Part shown: one piece after another, positions 15,899 through 25,890 of the stretch
Position numbering within the stretch: position 1 is the stretch's first letter
Layout: each line of letters begins with the position of its first letter
Assembly: GCA_017656265.1 (NCBI GenBank)
Contig: JACDOD010000020.1
Span: 1 to 39,361, forward strand
Source of the DNA: Bacillaceae bacterium
GTDB lineage: Bacteria; Bacillota; Bacilli; Bacillales; Alkalibacillaceae
Direction of reading: 5' to 3'
DNA: 39,361 nt
Made by a program: the position numbers and the translations under genes
The notes under the pieces: model-generated
Database searches by the model: none
The model's input: the letters and a program-made list of their open reading frames with translations, nothing else
What the model was told of the DNA's origin: nothing

Positions 15899-18217
15899 AT
15901 GGATCAAAAAGAGTTAAATAAAGAACAACAAAAGTTAGACCATACCATTCAACAAATAGAAGAAAGGAAATATCACGTAAGTGACCTTATAAAAAGAAAA
16001 CAAGCACAATTAAAAAACAATACAACTATGACAGGTGATGATTATACTCTCCACCTATCAAAACATGAATTAAATAAATTGGAAGATGTTAAAAATAAGC
16101 CTTATTTCGGTCGAATTGACTTAACTTTTGAAGATGGAGACCAAGGGACCTATTATATTGGTGAGCATGGAATCATTGACAATGATTTAAACATAGTGGT
16201 AGTTGATTGGAGAAGACCCATTGCTCAGGCATTTTATAATTTTTATAGTGGTGCAGATGCAATACAGACGATTAACAATAATGATAAGGTATTTAATGTA
16301 GAAGTAAAGCAGAAAAGAGAGTATACCATTGAAGACCAAAAAATTATCAAATTTATTCAGCAAGTTGCGGGCAGTGACAACGAAGAAAACATGACGGTTT
16401 CAGACCAGGGTACAACTCCATCTATCAGGGATGAGTTTTTAAAGGAAATTATCAAAAATTCCCGTTCAACTGGTTATTTAAAGAAAATTGTTTCCACTAT
16501 CCAGAGAGAACAGGACATAGTAATCAGGCAGCCAATTGATCGTAATATTATTATTCAGGGAGTAGCCGGTTCCGGAAAATCTTCTATTGCATTACACAGG
16601 TTATCTTTTCTAATCTACAACAATAAAAATATTCCACCGGAAAAATTTTTAATTATTGGCCCTAATAAACTATTCCTAAACTCTTTTAAAGGAATCCTCC
16701 CTGATTTAGATTTAGAAGATATAAGTCAGACAACATTCCAGGACCTTATGTTGCATTATTTGAAACCATACCTAAAAAATAAGAAATTAAATCTTTCTAA
16801 ACAACAGTATTTTGAAGAAATTGTTTTCAACAATAACAAAAATGAAAAACAGCGTATTCAATTTAAGGGTTCAAAAGAACTGGCAGATATTATTAAACAA
16901 TACATAGATGGTTTAGAAAGTCATTATGAGAAAAGAATAACACCAATTAAAATACAATCAAATGAATTGAAATTTTCCTTAACAAAAAATGATTTAATAA
17001 AAATTTATAAGGGCTATTCATACCTGCCATTTAAACAGAGGGTTGAAAAATTCATTAATCACGTTGAAAACAGGTTCAATGATGAATTTATGCAGTTTAG
17101 AAAAGAAGTAGAAAATGTTTATGAAGCATCAACCAGTCTACTTCAAAAAGGAAAAGAAGCCATAGAAGAAGAAAATTATCAAATGGCTTTAGAATCTTTG
17201 GAAAAAACTTTTCAGCATGTTTTAAAACAAACCAGAAAAAAATTAAACATAGAATTTGTTAAATGGAAATCCAAAATGCAATTACCTGATATACTCAGCA
17301 TTTACACTCAAATCTTATCCAGTGATTTCCTTTCTGTTTACAAAGATTATATAGATGAAAACATTCCTAAATTATTTGAACAATATAAACTAAAAGAGAT
17401 TACCATTTTTGATCTACCACCACTATTCTACATTTATTTACTACTATATGGAATCGGTGATCAGGATCGTTATCAGCATGTTGTTCTGGATGAAGGACAG
17501 GATTATAGTTTTATTCATTACCAGTGTTTAAAACTGATTAGCCGGACAGTTACTATCCTGGGGGATAAGGAACAAGCTATTTTTGAAAATTATGGGGTTA
17601 CTAACTGGAATGCACTAAAAGAACACCTCTTCTATGATGATCATGATCAAGTATTAGACCTTAATATCAGTTACAGATCAACGAAAGAAATTATTGAAGC
17701 AGCCAATCAAGTGTTAAAAAATAACGATAACTCATTTGAACCTATTACACCGTTAAATCGAAAAGGGGATAAAATTCATTTTGATTCTGTTTCATCTGGA
17801 TCTGAATTATTTAAAAAGTTAGTTAAAACAATCCAGGAATGGAAGAAAAAATATGATCGAATAGCATTCATTCATAAGGATTCTGACAAGGCTTATAGTT
17901 TATATCAGGTGTTAAAAAAAGAATTCAAAAATGAAGTAGCATATCTTGATCCTGACAAAAAAACAGAAGAAAAACAAATCTCTATAATTACGTCTTATAA
18001 TGTAAAAGGGATGGAATTTGATGCAGTGGGTTTAATAAATATAAATAGTGAAAACTTTCCCAATGAAAGCTTTTACGCGAAACTACTTTATATATTATTA
18101 ACCAGAGCCCATCATTCTGTTAAGATTTTCTACCAGGATAGACCATCTGATTTATTTAAGGGAATTGTAAAGGTTGATGAGCGTAATAAATCTAATAGGC
18201 TGGATGGTATTTTGTAG
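15899..18217 (+). CDS. HelD/UvrD-like superfamily 1 helicase
   Basis: A 772-aa protein, close in length to Bacillus HelD, the ATPase that removes stalled RNA polymerase from DNA. The N-terminus is an antiparallel coiled coil (residues 1-65, MDQKELNKEQQKLDHTIQQI), as in HelD. The conserved patch YFGRIDL…VVDWRRPIAQAFYNF is at about 69-115. Walker A GVAGSGKSSIALHRLSFLIY is at 221-240, DEGQDYS at about 530, ISYRSTKEI near 598, and LLTRAHHSVKIFY near 735-750. It is divergent to the type I operon with a 203-bp shared upstream region, and a GGAGGGTAGGG site precedes the ATG. AT-rich codon use and island location suggest an acquired paralogue rather than the housekeeping helD. A defence role is inference. 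Confidence 0.85.
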   Translation: MDQKELNKEQQKLDHTIQQIEERKYHVSDLIKRKQAQLKNNTTMTGDDYTLHLSKHELNKLEDVKNKPYFGRIDLTFEDGDQGTYYIGEHGIIDNDLNIVVVDWRRPIAQAFYNFYSGADAIQTINNNDKVFNVEVKQKREYTIEDQKIIKFIQQVAGSDNEENMTVSDQGTTPSIRDEFLKEIIKNSRSTGYLKKIVSTIQREQDIVIRQPIDRNIIIQGVAGSGKSSIALHRLSFLIYNNKNIPPEKFLIIGPNKLFLNSFKGILPDLDLEDISQTTFQDLMLHYLKPYLKNKKLNLSKQQYFEEIVFNNNKNEKQRIQFKGSKELADIIKQYIDGLESHYEKRITPIKIQSNELKFSLTKNDLIKIYKGYSYLPFKQRVEKFINHVENRFNDEFMQFRKEVENVYEASTSLLQKGKEAIEEENYQMALESLEKTFQHVLKQTRKKLNIEFVKWKSKMQLPDILSIYTQILSSDFLSVYKDYIDENIPKLFEQYKLKEITIFDLPPLFYIYLLLYGIGDQDRYQHVVLDEGQDYSFIHYQCLKLISRTVTILGDKEQAIFENYGVTNWNALKEHLFYDDHDQVLDLNISYRSTKEIIEAANQVLKNNDNSFEPITPLNRKGDKIHFDSVSSGSELFKKLVKTIQEWKKKYDRIAFIHKDSDKAYSLYQVLKKEFKNEVAYLDPDKKTEEKQISIITSYNVKGMEFDAVGLININSENFPNESFYAKLLYILLTRAHHSVKIFYQDRPSDLFKGIVKVDERNKSNRLDGIL

Positions 18218-18231
18218 TTTTAAAATATACT

Positions 18232-18265
18232 AGCCCATGAACCAAACAATGTTGGTTCATGGGCT
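18232..18265 (+). terminator. Terminator hairpin after the HelD-like gene
   Basis: Arms 18232-18245 and 18252-18265 pair perfectly over 14 bp with a 6-nt loop. The T-run after it is poor (TAGTTCATTTC), so efficiency is uncertain. It lies between the convergent HelD-like and Z1 genes and could serve both. Confidence 0.7.
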
Positions 18266-18302
18266 TAGTTCATTTCTATCTACGTCAAATTTCCTATTAG
18301 TC

Positions 18303-20495
18303 TTATTTTATTGTATCTTTCGCATAAACAGTCGGGTTTATGTTCTTTTGCGTTAACAAAACAGGCCAATAAAAAGGAGCACCTCTCCATCCATCTTCTT
18401 CTTTTCCATTCTGCTTTAAAAACATGATTGCTGGATGATCTATGGCTACTTGTCTGGCAACCGTTAATTCACCTTTCTCCCCTTTTGGTGTATCTGGAGA
18501 GTTTTCAAACCTCCGTTCAGAATCAATTCGATTTATATTTCTATCTTCTCGTACAATAACCCAAACCATTTTCTCTTTCTGTTCTAGAGTAAGATAATCT
18601 AATATGGAGTAATACTCATCTAAGTCCCACTCATAACCCTTTTCCATTTCAAAAGTTTCATGAATTTGAGTAAGGATATCCTTTATACGATCTACATGTA
18701 CCAGAAAAGCATCACCTTTATAAGTATCAGGACTATTGTTTCTTAAATTTTCAAGTTGTCTAGTAATTTTTTCGGTTTTCCGTTTCAAATAAGTCTTAGC
18801 AATGGTTTGAAAACCAACAGGTAAAATCCTTTTATGTGGCCTCAATGTTACAACTTTCGAAAGTAATATTTTATTTGGACTGCAAGGAGAGATGCGATTC
18901 GACACATCTTTTTGAATAAAGACTACCCCCTGACTGTGTCCCCCTTTTTCAAAGGCTTTTCTTAGTTCAGTATCAAATTCATGAATTCTCTCCATAACAT
19001 TATAAATTCGTCGAGTTGTATAAAAACGAGTTACTGCAATATCCTCTCTACTTCTAGCACCATACATACGTGAATGCTGTAATACTGTATCCTGTTGGAA
19101 GGACTTTGGATTTCTTCCATAAAAAAATCCAATTAAATTGCTAATCGTTACTCCTCGATCAAGTATTTGTCCCCCAATGAAAATGTTTAGAGGAGTTCTT
19201 AAGTTTAACTGCCCAGAATCATCTAGTAACTCTTCCACTTCTTTATCAGAATTGACCCTATTAACTATTAACATTTCCTGCTGAAGCGCCTCTTTCACTT
19301 CTATTAGTAATTTTTCAAACTCTGGGATAGGCACATTTATTAATTTTACTGATTTTAATAAATTTTTATACGATTCATATATCAAATCTGAAAACAATTT
19401 TTCATTAGACTCAAGTGCCTCTATTAACTCCTCAACGATAGCTCGTATCACCGACTCTTGCCAATCATGAGACTTCTTATTTCTTTCTGTATGGACAACC
19501 ATTGAATATTTTTCCTGTTTTTGATTAAGCTTTTTTTGTTGCCACCTTCTTATACAACCACCGACAATAAAATTTATGATAGCGGAATTTATGTTATTAA
19601 GGTTTTTTTGAAGTAGGATATTTTCCTTTCTAACTCTTCTTAAATCAGGCTTTTTCAAAACTATTAAATCATTTTCATCGAGTTCTTGATAAAGATAATA
19701 AGCCGGAGATGTCGGGTCTTTCGATTCTTCAAAGTAAACTTCTCCGCCCACATATTTATCGTGGATAGGAACTAGTTCAGTAAATGCTGGACGAATTGGT
19801 TCAAATTTTAAATGACCGTTTTTAGAGGTATCATCTGGTTGCAAGTATAGAGAATATGGGGTAGCTGTTACTTGTAAAAAGGAACTCATTTTTAATTCGC
19901 TTCTTATATGATCTATTTTTGAGGCAATAACATTCATATCAATTATGTTCTTTTTATTGTCACTGTAGAAAGACACACTAGCAAAATCAGCTTCATCATC
20001 AATGAATAGAATATTCTTTTCTTTCAAAGTAGGATATGTTTCAAATAATGCTTTTCGTATTCTATCCATGTTACGAGTCTCTTTCTTAACAACAATCGCT
20101 AATTTATGATTCAACTCCCACTTGCTTAAATTATCAGGTAAATGCATAATATCATATACTCTCATATGTTCATTTTGAACCATTTCTTTAAACTCTAATT
20201 CAACTCTTGACACAGTTTGTTTAACTAACGCTCTAGTACCCTTTGTTAGTATTATGACTACATCATACCCATTATCATAAGCTAACCCCATGATCCCTAA
20301 AAATGTTCTTGTTTTACCTGACTGAATTTTACCTAATAGCATACCTGGCTTATTCGCAGAAGTTTGCTGCTTTAATAATTTATAAACAGTAATTTCCATG
20401 CAGTATAAATACTTGTCTTCATATTTGTTCTTATTTTTTAAATACGCATAGAAGAGTCCATCTTTTTGTAAAGCATCAATTTCTTTTGTTAACAT
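18303..20495 (-). CDS. Z1 domain-containing ATPase
   Basis: A 730-aa protein with SF2-like motor motifs in the arrangement of Z1-domain proteins: Walker A GKIQSGKTRT (residues 55-64), ILTKGTRAL near 82, Walker B-like FIDDEAD (164-170), QVTATPYSLYL (208-218), then the Z1 core FIGGQILDRGVTISNLIGFF and the motif VI-like QDTVLQHSRMYGAR (about 467-480). Z1 proteins are known from bacterial restriction-type gene clusters with nucleases, methylases or MutL-like ATPases; their activity is not well defined. It lies 155 bp downstream of the McrC-like gene on the same strand, so it may be a third component of that system. The ATG at 20495 has a weak GGTGGT site. A stronger upstream AGGAGG lies in frame but is separated by a stop (see the entry at 20523). 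Confidence 0.85.
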   Translation of the reverse strand: MLTKEIDALQKDGLFYAYLKNKNKYEDKYLYCMEITVYKLLKQQTSANKPGMLLGKIQSGKTRTFLGIMGLAYDNGYDVVIILTKGTRALVKQTVSRVELEFKEMVQNEHMRVYDIMHLPDNLSKWELNHKLAIVVKKETRNMDRIRKALFETYPTLKEKNILFIDDEADFASVSFYSDNKKNIIDMNVIASKIDHIRSELKMSSFLQVTATPYSLYLQPDDTSKNGHLKFEPIRPAFTELVPIHDKYVGGEVYFEESKDPTSPAYYLYQELDENDLIVLKKPDLRRVRKENILLQKNLNNINSAIINFIVGGCIRRWQQKKLNQKQEKYSMVVHTERNKKSHDWQESVIRAIVEELIEALESNEKLFSDLIYESYKNLLKSVKLINVPIPEFEKLLIEVKEALQQEMLIVNRVNSDKEVEELLDDSGQLNLRTPLNIFIGGQILDRGVTISNLIGFFYGRNPKSFQQDTVLQHSRMYGARSREDIAVTRFYTTRRIYNVMERIHEFDTELRKAFEKGGHSQGVVFIQKDVSNRISPCSPNKILLSKVVTLRPHKRILPVGFQTIAKTYLKRKTEKITRQLENLRNNSPDTYKGDAFLVHVDRIKDILTQIHETFEMEKGYEWDLDEYYSILDYLTLEQKEKMVWVIVREDRNINRIDSERRFENSPDTPKGEKGELTVARQVAIDHPAIMFLKQNGKEEDGWRGAPFYWPVLLTQKNINPTVYAKDTIK

Positions 20496-20522
20496 TTTAA
20501 CACCACCATAAATTAAAGTTTT

Positions 20523-20584
20523 TTAAATCAAGAGGCTTTTCTGAATATAATGATCTATGCTTTCTAAAATTTCTTTCACCTCCT
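20523..20584 (-). other. Strong ribosome site and short frame upstream of the Z1 gene
   Basis: Minus strand: AGGAGG at 20579-20584 is followed, at normal start distance, by ATT rather than ATG. The frame then runs ILESIDHYIQKSLLI to a TAA at 20523-20525, and this frame is the same as that of the Z1 gene, whose ATG begins 27 bp further on. Either the original N-terminus has been lost through a start-codon change plus a nonsense mutation, or a short leader is translated from a non-standard start. Confidence 0.4.
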
Positions 20585-20650
20585 AGTTTTGAACTCGCTA
20601 TTATATAGTCCCGCAATCTTGTATATGTACACGTTTTTTATTAAGGAGAA

Positions 20651-23098
20651 CTATAGTCTCAGCTTTTTAAAAATATATGTTGGCTTTGTTTTCAACCAAT
20701 CTAATGAAAATACATTAACTTTCCCATTTTTTCTAACAACAATAGTTTGGGCATTTTTGTTTATTTGAATCTTAATTGCACTAATCTTAAATTCTTTAAC
20801 ATTCTTAGACTCATCTACCATCTCATGATCCAATTCCACATGGGTATTCTTCGTCAATCGCCTAAACATTCGCCATAGCTTGAGTTCTTCTTTGGACTTA
20901 ATAAATAACCCCGGAAGCTCTTTGGCATACTTCAATAAGTTATAAGAAGTGATGATATACCGCTGAATACCATATCCAACTGGTCGAATCGTTTCTTTCA
21001 AGGATCGCCAATGGTCGACTCCAAAACGGATAGTTTGATCAGAAACCTCTATATCAATAATCTTTCCATAGTAAGTAATTCCATTTGGGAGATTGGATTG
21101 TTCAGATACTGCTTTTGGAATATATAAAGCTACATACTTCGCTTCTTGCCAACCTTTTTTCAACACTTTGACAGGTAATGTGTACTGTCGACTATTCATA
21201 TAAGACTTCTTTTGGTCAACATCTTTCACAAGTCCCACCAATACTTTTTCATCTAATGAAGACTGCCAATATTCCAATGCTCCTTTTGGCAATATCCCTT
21301 GCTCCTGTAAATCCTCAGGGTTACTTTCGATCAGGTGTTCAACAAACCGCTCTACTAGAAGCGTGGCGTTTGGTAGGAACGGGAAGCCACCTATATTCAC
21401 CTGATCTATGCTTTTATAAAATGGATGTTCTTCTTTATAACTATCTTCATCGTGCCATGGGAACAGGACGTAGGCTCCAAAAGCATGGCGTTCATAGGGC
21501 CCATTGCTTTTCACCACCCACGCGTCCCGATAACGGTGCATCGTATTAATATCTTCTTCTAGTGGACCTGGACACTTGGTGTCATCTAAATCGCCGAAGT
21601 CAATTCGGTATTTTGCATCAAATATGTATTGGTAAGTATGTGTAGTGTTCTTTTTTTCGATTTCCAGCATAATATCTGGCTTTTGCGGTGAAGTTGGCGG
21701 GTAGAGGCGCTTCTGAAAACTTAACGTGATCCGCTCCCCAGTTTTCGGATGTTTAAATACCCGCTTCGCTTTCTTCGTTTGATCTAAGTCCACAAACAAT
21801 CCATTTCGCCGGACTTTTACGATATCTTGAGAAACGGGATCATATTTTTGATTTAAAATCTGACCAATCTTCAGGTATGTCCAGTACTCATACAAGGTGG
21901 CAACATCTTTGACTGACATCTTAAACATTTCACCTTGTAGGCTGAGACCCTGGGATAACACTAAATAAATCCTATATGCATCACGGTAACCTGGCTGCAT
22001 CTGCATCACTAGACTCATAACTGAACGATCAAGCTGACTTATCCCTCGCCAGAACGGTTGTTTAAGGATGGCTTCTAGACTTTTCTGCTTATGATTCATT
22101 CGCTCAATAATCGTTAAATGGCCGTCAGGGTTGTTTTGGATATATTGTTCAACCTTCTTCCTCAAGTTTTCAATCTTATTCACCAAACGTTGAATCACAA
22201 ATTTCACAAAACGATTTTCTAACGTGTCATAGGAAAGCACCTTTTTTATATGGTAGCCTTTTTCAGGCATCACAATGGTGTCACCTAGTTGGACTCCATT
22301 AGAGACTTCCTTGAAAAGGTTTGGCTGTTTCCGCAAATAATTTCGAGACCAACTATCTAGATGCCGCAACTGATCCCCTCGAACTTTTCGGTAATGATTT
22401 TGAAGTTCGTGATGGGGCTGCCGTTCAATTTGGCGAATGGATTGTACAAATCGGTCAAAGTAATGGTTGAGCAATTGATAGAACTCTACGAGGGATGGCT
22501 TGTCCGAACTGATCTTGGATGCTCCTAAGAAGGTTTTCTTCATAAAATGAAAGGCTAAGTTATAAATTTCCTCACTGACTTCATCCAAAAGCCGCTGATA
22601 ATCTTCTTTGTAATCCAATTTTGTCGGAAATAGTTCAATAGTGATCTCAACTAGCTTTCCCTTCTCATCATGGATTTCAAATGTGGTTAACCCCACTTCA
22701 TTCATAAATTGAAGTTGGCCCATCAGTAGCTGGGTTGGCCCTTCACCTACTACATCGACCGCATCCCGGATTTGGGGATTTTCATGATAAAAGGAAAGGT
22801 TTTTACTTGTTTTTGGGGTAATAACGAGCTGATAGACTTCATTTTCAAAGAATATGGGCGGATGATCTTGTTCAGAAATCGAGACTAACTCTTCTTTAAT
22901 TGGATCGAAAACACGAGCTTGACCTTCATCTACCCCGTCAACTTTTAAGATCATGGATTGTAGGTCTAACTGAGCTTTTTTGCGATAGTGGTGTAAACTT
23001 TGAAATCGCTGATTATAAGGCTTCCCCTTTAAGTAAAGGGAAAAATCATTATGCTCGATGTGTAATAGTTGCACTTCTCGTTTCGCCAAGATCTCCAC
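20651..23098 (-). CDS. McrC-like DUF2357 nuclease subunit
   Basis: An 815-aa protein with DUF2357, the partner nuclease of MrcB-type AAA+ proteins. The N-terminal region (residues 1-130) is beta-rich. The middle includes FHFMKKTFLG and the conserved KDVATLYEYWTYLKIGQIL at about 398-416. The PD-(D/E)xK core is PDIMLEIEKKN…YIFDAKYRIDFGD, at about 474-502, with D, E and K in place. It starts 15 bp after the McrB-like stop with an AAGGAGGTGG site. By analogy with McrBC it would cut DNA carrying modified bases when driven by the McrB ring. It is longer than Escherichia coli McrC, as DUF2357 proteins are. Confidence 0.88.
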   Translation of the reverse strand: MEILAKREVQLLHIEHNDFSLYLKGKPYNQRFQSLHHYRKKAQLDLQSMILKVDGVDEGQARVFDPIKEELVSISEQDHPPIFFENEVYQLVITPKTSKNLSFYHENPQIRDAVDVVGEGPTQLLMGQLQFMNEVGLTTFEIHDEKGKLVEITIELFPTKLDYKEDYQRLLDEVSEEIYNLAFHFMKKTFLGASKISSDKPSLVEFYQLLNHYFDRFVQSIRQIERQPHHELQNHYRKVRGDQLRHLDSWSRNYLRKQPNLFKEVSNGVQLGDTIVMPEKGYHIKKVLSYDTLENRFVKFVIQRLVNKIENLRKKVEQYIQNNPDGHLTIIERMNHKQKSLEAILKQPFWRGISQLDRSVMSLVMQMQPGYRDAYRIYLVLSQGLSLQGEMFKMSVKDVATLYEYWTYLKIGQILNQKYDPVSQDIVKVRRNGLFVDLDQTKKAKRVFKHPKTGERITLSFQKRLYPPTSPQKPDIMLEIEKKNTTHTYQYIFDAKYRIDFGDLDDTKCPGPLEEDINTMHRYRDAWVVKSNGPYERHAFGAYVLFPWHDEDSYKEEHPFYKSIDQVNIGGFPFLPNATLLVERFVEHLIESNPEDLQEQGILPKGALEYWQSSLDEKVLVGLVKDVDQKKSYMNSRQYTLPVKVLKKGWQEAKYVALYIPKAVSEQSNLPNGITYYGKIIDIEVSDQTIRFGVDHWRSLKETIRPVGYGIQRYIITSYNLLKYAKELPGLFIKSKEELKLWRMFRRLTKNTHVELDHEMVDESKNVKEFKISAIKIQINKNAQTIVVRKNGKVNVFSLDWLKTKPTYIFKKLRL

Positions 23099-23113
23099 CT
23101 CCTTTCTCTGAGA

Positions 23114-25837
23114 TCACAACCAGAATGACGTAAAGCCATTATGTACTTGATGTTGGTACATGTTTGTTAATTTCCTAGCGGATTTTGGATATTTAGCATG
23201 TTGGATCCGTTCATCTACATTATCTAAATCCATTTCATGCCCTGTACAGTAAACAAACAATTCATGGATTATATCAGCGGTATGGTGATCATTTCCGGAC
23301 AATTTTGGTAAAATCTTTTGCATCAGTTGATAGTCAAAAGCCTCGTCTTCGCTCATTAATTGGGCTTGATCATTGTAAATCATATAAAAACAAATTTCAT
23401 CCCGCACCCGATAACCGAAGTGTTTGTTATTCTTTTCTAATATTCGATTGATCTCGACCAACTTTTCCGTCGTTGCCTTGACAATGTCTTCATGATCACG
23501 CAACGCATCTTTAATGGTTAAAAATTTACTTCTCATTCGATCATTGTGTAAGGTTACCGGTTCGACTTGATAGCTTCCCCCAAAATCAAAATTCATTAAC
23601 TCTACGTCATTGAATTCAATGGTATTGGCACGATCCAATACTTTCGGGCTAAATGGATGAGTGGTTTCATCCATGTTCACCGTACCTGCCACATATACGT
23701 TTTCTGGAATAATAATTGGACTTTCTAGATCTTCCCTTTCGATTACGGTAGAAGTCACAATTTGACCATTATCCCACTCGCGGCTTTCCATGACACTGAG
23801 CAAATCACTGAAGTAATATTCCACCCGGGCCAAGTTCATTTCATCGAGCAAAATAAAATATGGATGGCCTGGATCATTCATCGCTTGCTCTAAAACTTTG
23901 GTTAATGGACCAGGCTGAAATTCGCCTTTTATATCTACATAACCGATTAAATCAGATCCATCGCTCCAATCAGGTCGAACAGGAATTAATCGAAAACGTC
24001 CATTTTTTCGAGTCGCTCCAACACTATTGGCAAACTTCTCAACGATTTTAGACTTACCCGTGCCCGAGATCCCCGAGAGAATGACGAATGGTTTTGTTTT
24101 GAGTGATAGATAGAAGTTTTTCAAATCTTCCTTTTTGTAATAAAAGCCTTGAGATTGGATGTAACTGTGGATGTGGGTGATTAGGTCCGTTTCGTTTTCG
24201 AATTTGTAAAATGGTTCGTGGATTTCATCATTGCGTCTAGATGTATTCGCATCTTCACCCACATCTTCATGTTTAATTTTTAAATTATCATCGATGATAT
24301 CCAACGCTTTTAACCACCCGATCACATTATTTAAGCGATAATCTCGTACACTGTCCTTAATCGGTGTTTCAGTAGTTGAACTTATGACTGTCATTTTAAG
24401 AACATGTTTTAATAGTTCCTTTCGTTCTTCCAAAGATAATTTATTCGTATGGTTTAAAACTTGTAGAACCATTTTAAATACAGCAAGCTCTTTTACTCTT
24501 GATCTTTGTTCATATTTTGATGGGAATGTATCAATCGTTAACTCATTCTTGTCATCTAAATACTGAAGTAACCTTAACCCTTGTCTGGATCTCTTATATA
24601 AAGTTTGTAATTTTTCTTCTTTAAAAACTTTTTGAATATCTGATGCTTTATACTTACCGTTTAATAAATCTTTTAACATTTGCATCATATTACTATAAGT
24701 TGGTCTGGGTAGATCAAGAGTTGTAAATAATTTTAATTGGTGGTCACTTTTGTCCGTTTCAACAAAAGGCAAATCACAAAGTAGTTGATCAATGTCGTAC
24801 TCTAAATTTTGCCTATCAATCTTTCCACCATCATTTATTAAATGGAGGCGATCTCTAAGATTACTAAACAAAAATTTAATTTGATCTTTTGAAGACCTAC
24901 TTTCTATAAATTCCTTTAGATATCGTTCAAAAATATCATTGGTTTCTTTTTCCTTTTGCATCTTAATATACTGTTCATAATAACCAACCATTTTCATTAA
25001 ATCAGTGACCAGTTGTTCATCCGAAGGCATATTGTCTTTATGGTACTCAATAAATAATGCTGTAGACTCCTGATATTTTTTAGCCTTATCACTTTCTCCA
25101 AGAAAATAATTATTATTTTTATGTATTTGGGGCTCATCTATTTTTAGTTTTTCTCTGATATCTTGGTTTAATCGTTCCATTTCGTCACGGTCTGTCTTAG
25201 TAACCCCTTGAGCCAAAGTTAAATAGACTTTGCTCATATCTTCTCGAAATAAGTACACAAGATAATATCCTTCTTGAGTAGTTGTCGTTATTTCTCTGTT
25301 CATTACAGCAATCCAAGGGACTTTAGCCCAGTTTCCCTGCCCAACCGACGCTTTCACTACGTAATTATCTGAGTCAATCTTTGCAACCTCATAAATTTTT
25401 TCAGGTATATCGTTTCTAACTAGTGTTCCGAGAGGATGCTCCGCAAATCGTTCAGTTGTTGCATCGTTATATTCATTCATGATCTTTAGCAGTAATTCTC
25501 TAAGACTAAGCATGGGCTCCCCCTCACTATTATGGTTTTTTTCCATTTCCTTCATTGCTTTTTCAATTAATATTCTTAACTCCTCTTCACTAAAGTGTTT
25601 GATATTGATCCAACCTCGCGGATCTACACTGTACTCATTTTCTAGCCCTCTGCCATTCACGTACCCGTTACCTCTTGTAGAAAGCTGAGAAGCCAGTTCT
25701 TTTCTTCTCTGCCTGCTACGTTTATATTCAAAATTAATCCGATTGTTACTGATTCGCTTTTCGACAAGGTCATCATAAGACCTAAAAATCTCTAATTTTT
25801 GCTCAAAAGATAAAACCGGTCTGGATGTATCAGGCAT
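23114..25837 (-). CDS. McrB-like AAA+ GTPase with MrcB N-terminal domain (type IV restriction)
   Basis: A 907-aa protein. The N-terminal MrcB/DUF3578 domain is clear at about residues 115-290: AEHPLGTLVRNDIP, SVGQGNWAKVPWIAVMNREI, GYYLVYLFREDM. A helical linker follows. The McrB-type AAA+ module has Walker A LSGISGTGKSKIVEKFANSV (about 583-602), RPDWSDGSDLIGY, Walker B FILLDEMNLARVEYYFSDLL (about 658-677) and the McrB-type TVNMDETTHPFSPKVLDRAN (about 714-733). McrB recognises modified DNA and translocates using GTP. It heads the McrB-McrC-Z1 run. A GGTGG site precedes the ATG at 25837, and two inverted repeats lie in its upstream region. Confidence 0.92.
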   Translation of the reverse strand: MPDTSRPVLSFEQKLEIFRSYDDLVEKRISNNRINFEYKRSRQRRKELASQLSTRGNGYVNGRGLENEYSVDPRGWINIKHFSEEELRILIEKAMKEMEKNHNSEGEPMLSLRELLLKIMNEYNDATTERFAEHPLGTLVRNDIPEKIYEVAKIDSDNYVVKASVGQGNWAKVPWIAVMNREITTTTQEGYYLVYLFREDMSKVYLTLAQGVTKTDRDEMERLNQDIREKLKIDEPQIHKNNNYFLGESDKAKKYQESTALFIEYHKDNMPSDEQLVTDLMKMVGYYEQYIKMQKEKETNDIFERYLKEFIESRSSKDQIKFLFSNLRDRLHLINDGGKIDRQNLEYDIDQLLCDLPFVETDKSDHQLKLFTTLDLPRPTYSNMMQMLKDLLNGKYKASDIQKVFKEEKLQTLYKRSRQGLRLLQYLDDKNELTIDTFPSKYEQRSRVKELAVFKMVLQVLNHTNKLSLEERKELLKHVLKMTVISSTTETPIKDSVRDYRLNNVIGWLKALDIIDDNLKIKHEDVGEDANTSRRNDEIHEPFYKFENETDLITHIHSYIQSQGFYYKKEDLKNFYLSLKTKPFVILSGISGTGKSKIVEKFANSVGATRKNGRFRLIPVRPDWSDGSDLIGYVDIKGEFQPGPLTKVLEQAMNDPGHPYFILLDEMNLARVEYYFSDLLSVMESREWDNGQIVTSTVIEREDLESPIIIPENVYVAGTVNMDETTHPFSPKVLDRANTIEFNDVELMNFDFGGSYQVEPVTLHNDRMRSKFLTIKDALRDHEDIVKATTEKLVEINRILEKNNKHFGYRVRDEICFYMIYNDQAQLMSEDEAFDYQLMQKILPKLSGNDHHTADIIHELFVYCTGHEMDLDNVDERIQHAKYPKSARKLTNMYQHQVHNGFTSFWL

Positions 25838-25890
25838 GGTTTTTTACCACCTTTATATCCGGGGATTTATGAATCCATTTAATAAAAGGT

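Noticed and set aside
21178-21549. Plus-strand 123-codon frame within the McrC-like gene
   Set aside because: It lies antisense within a clear DUF2357 coding sequence and has no family features.
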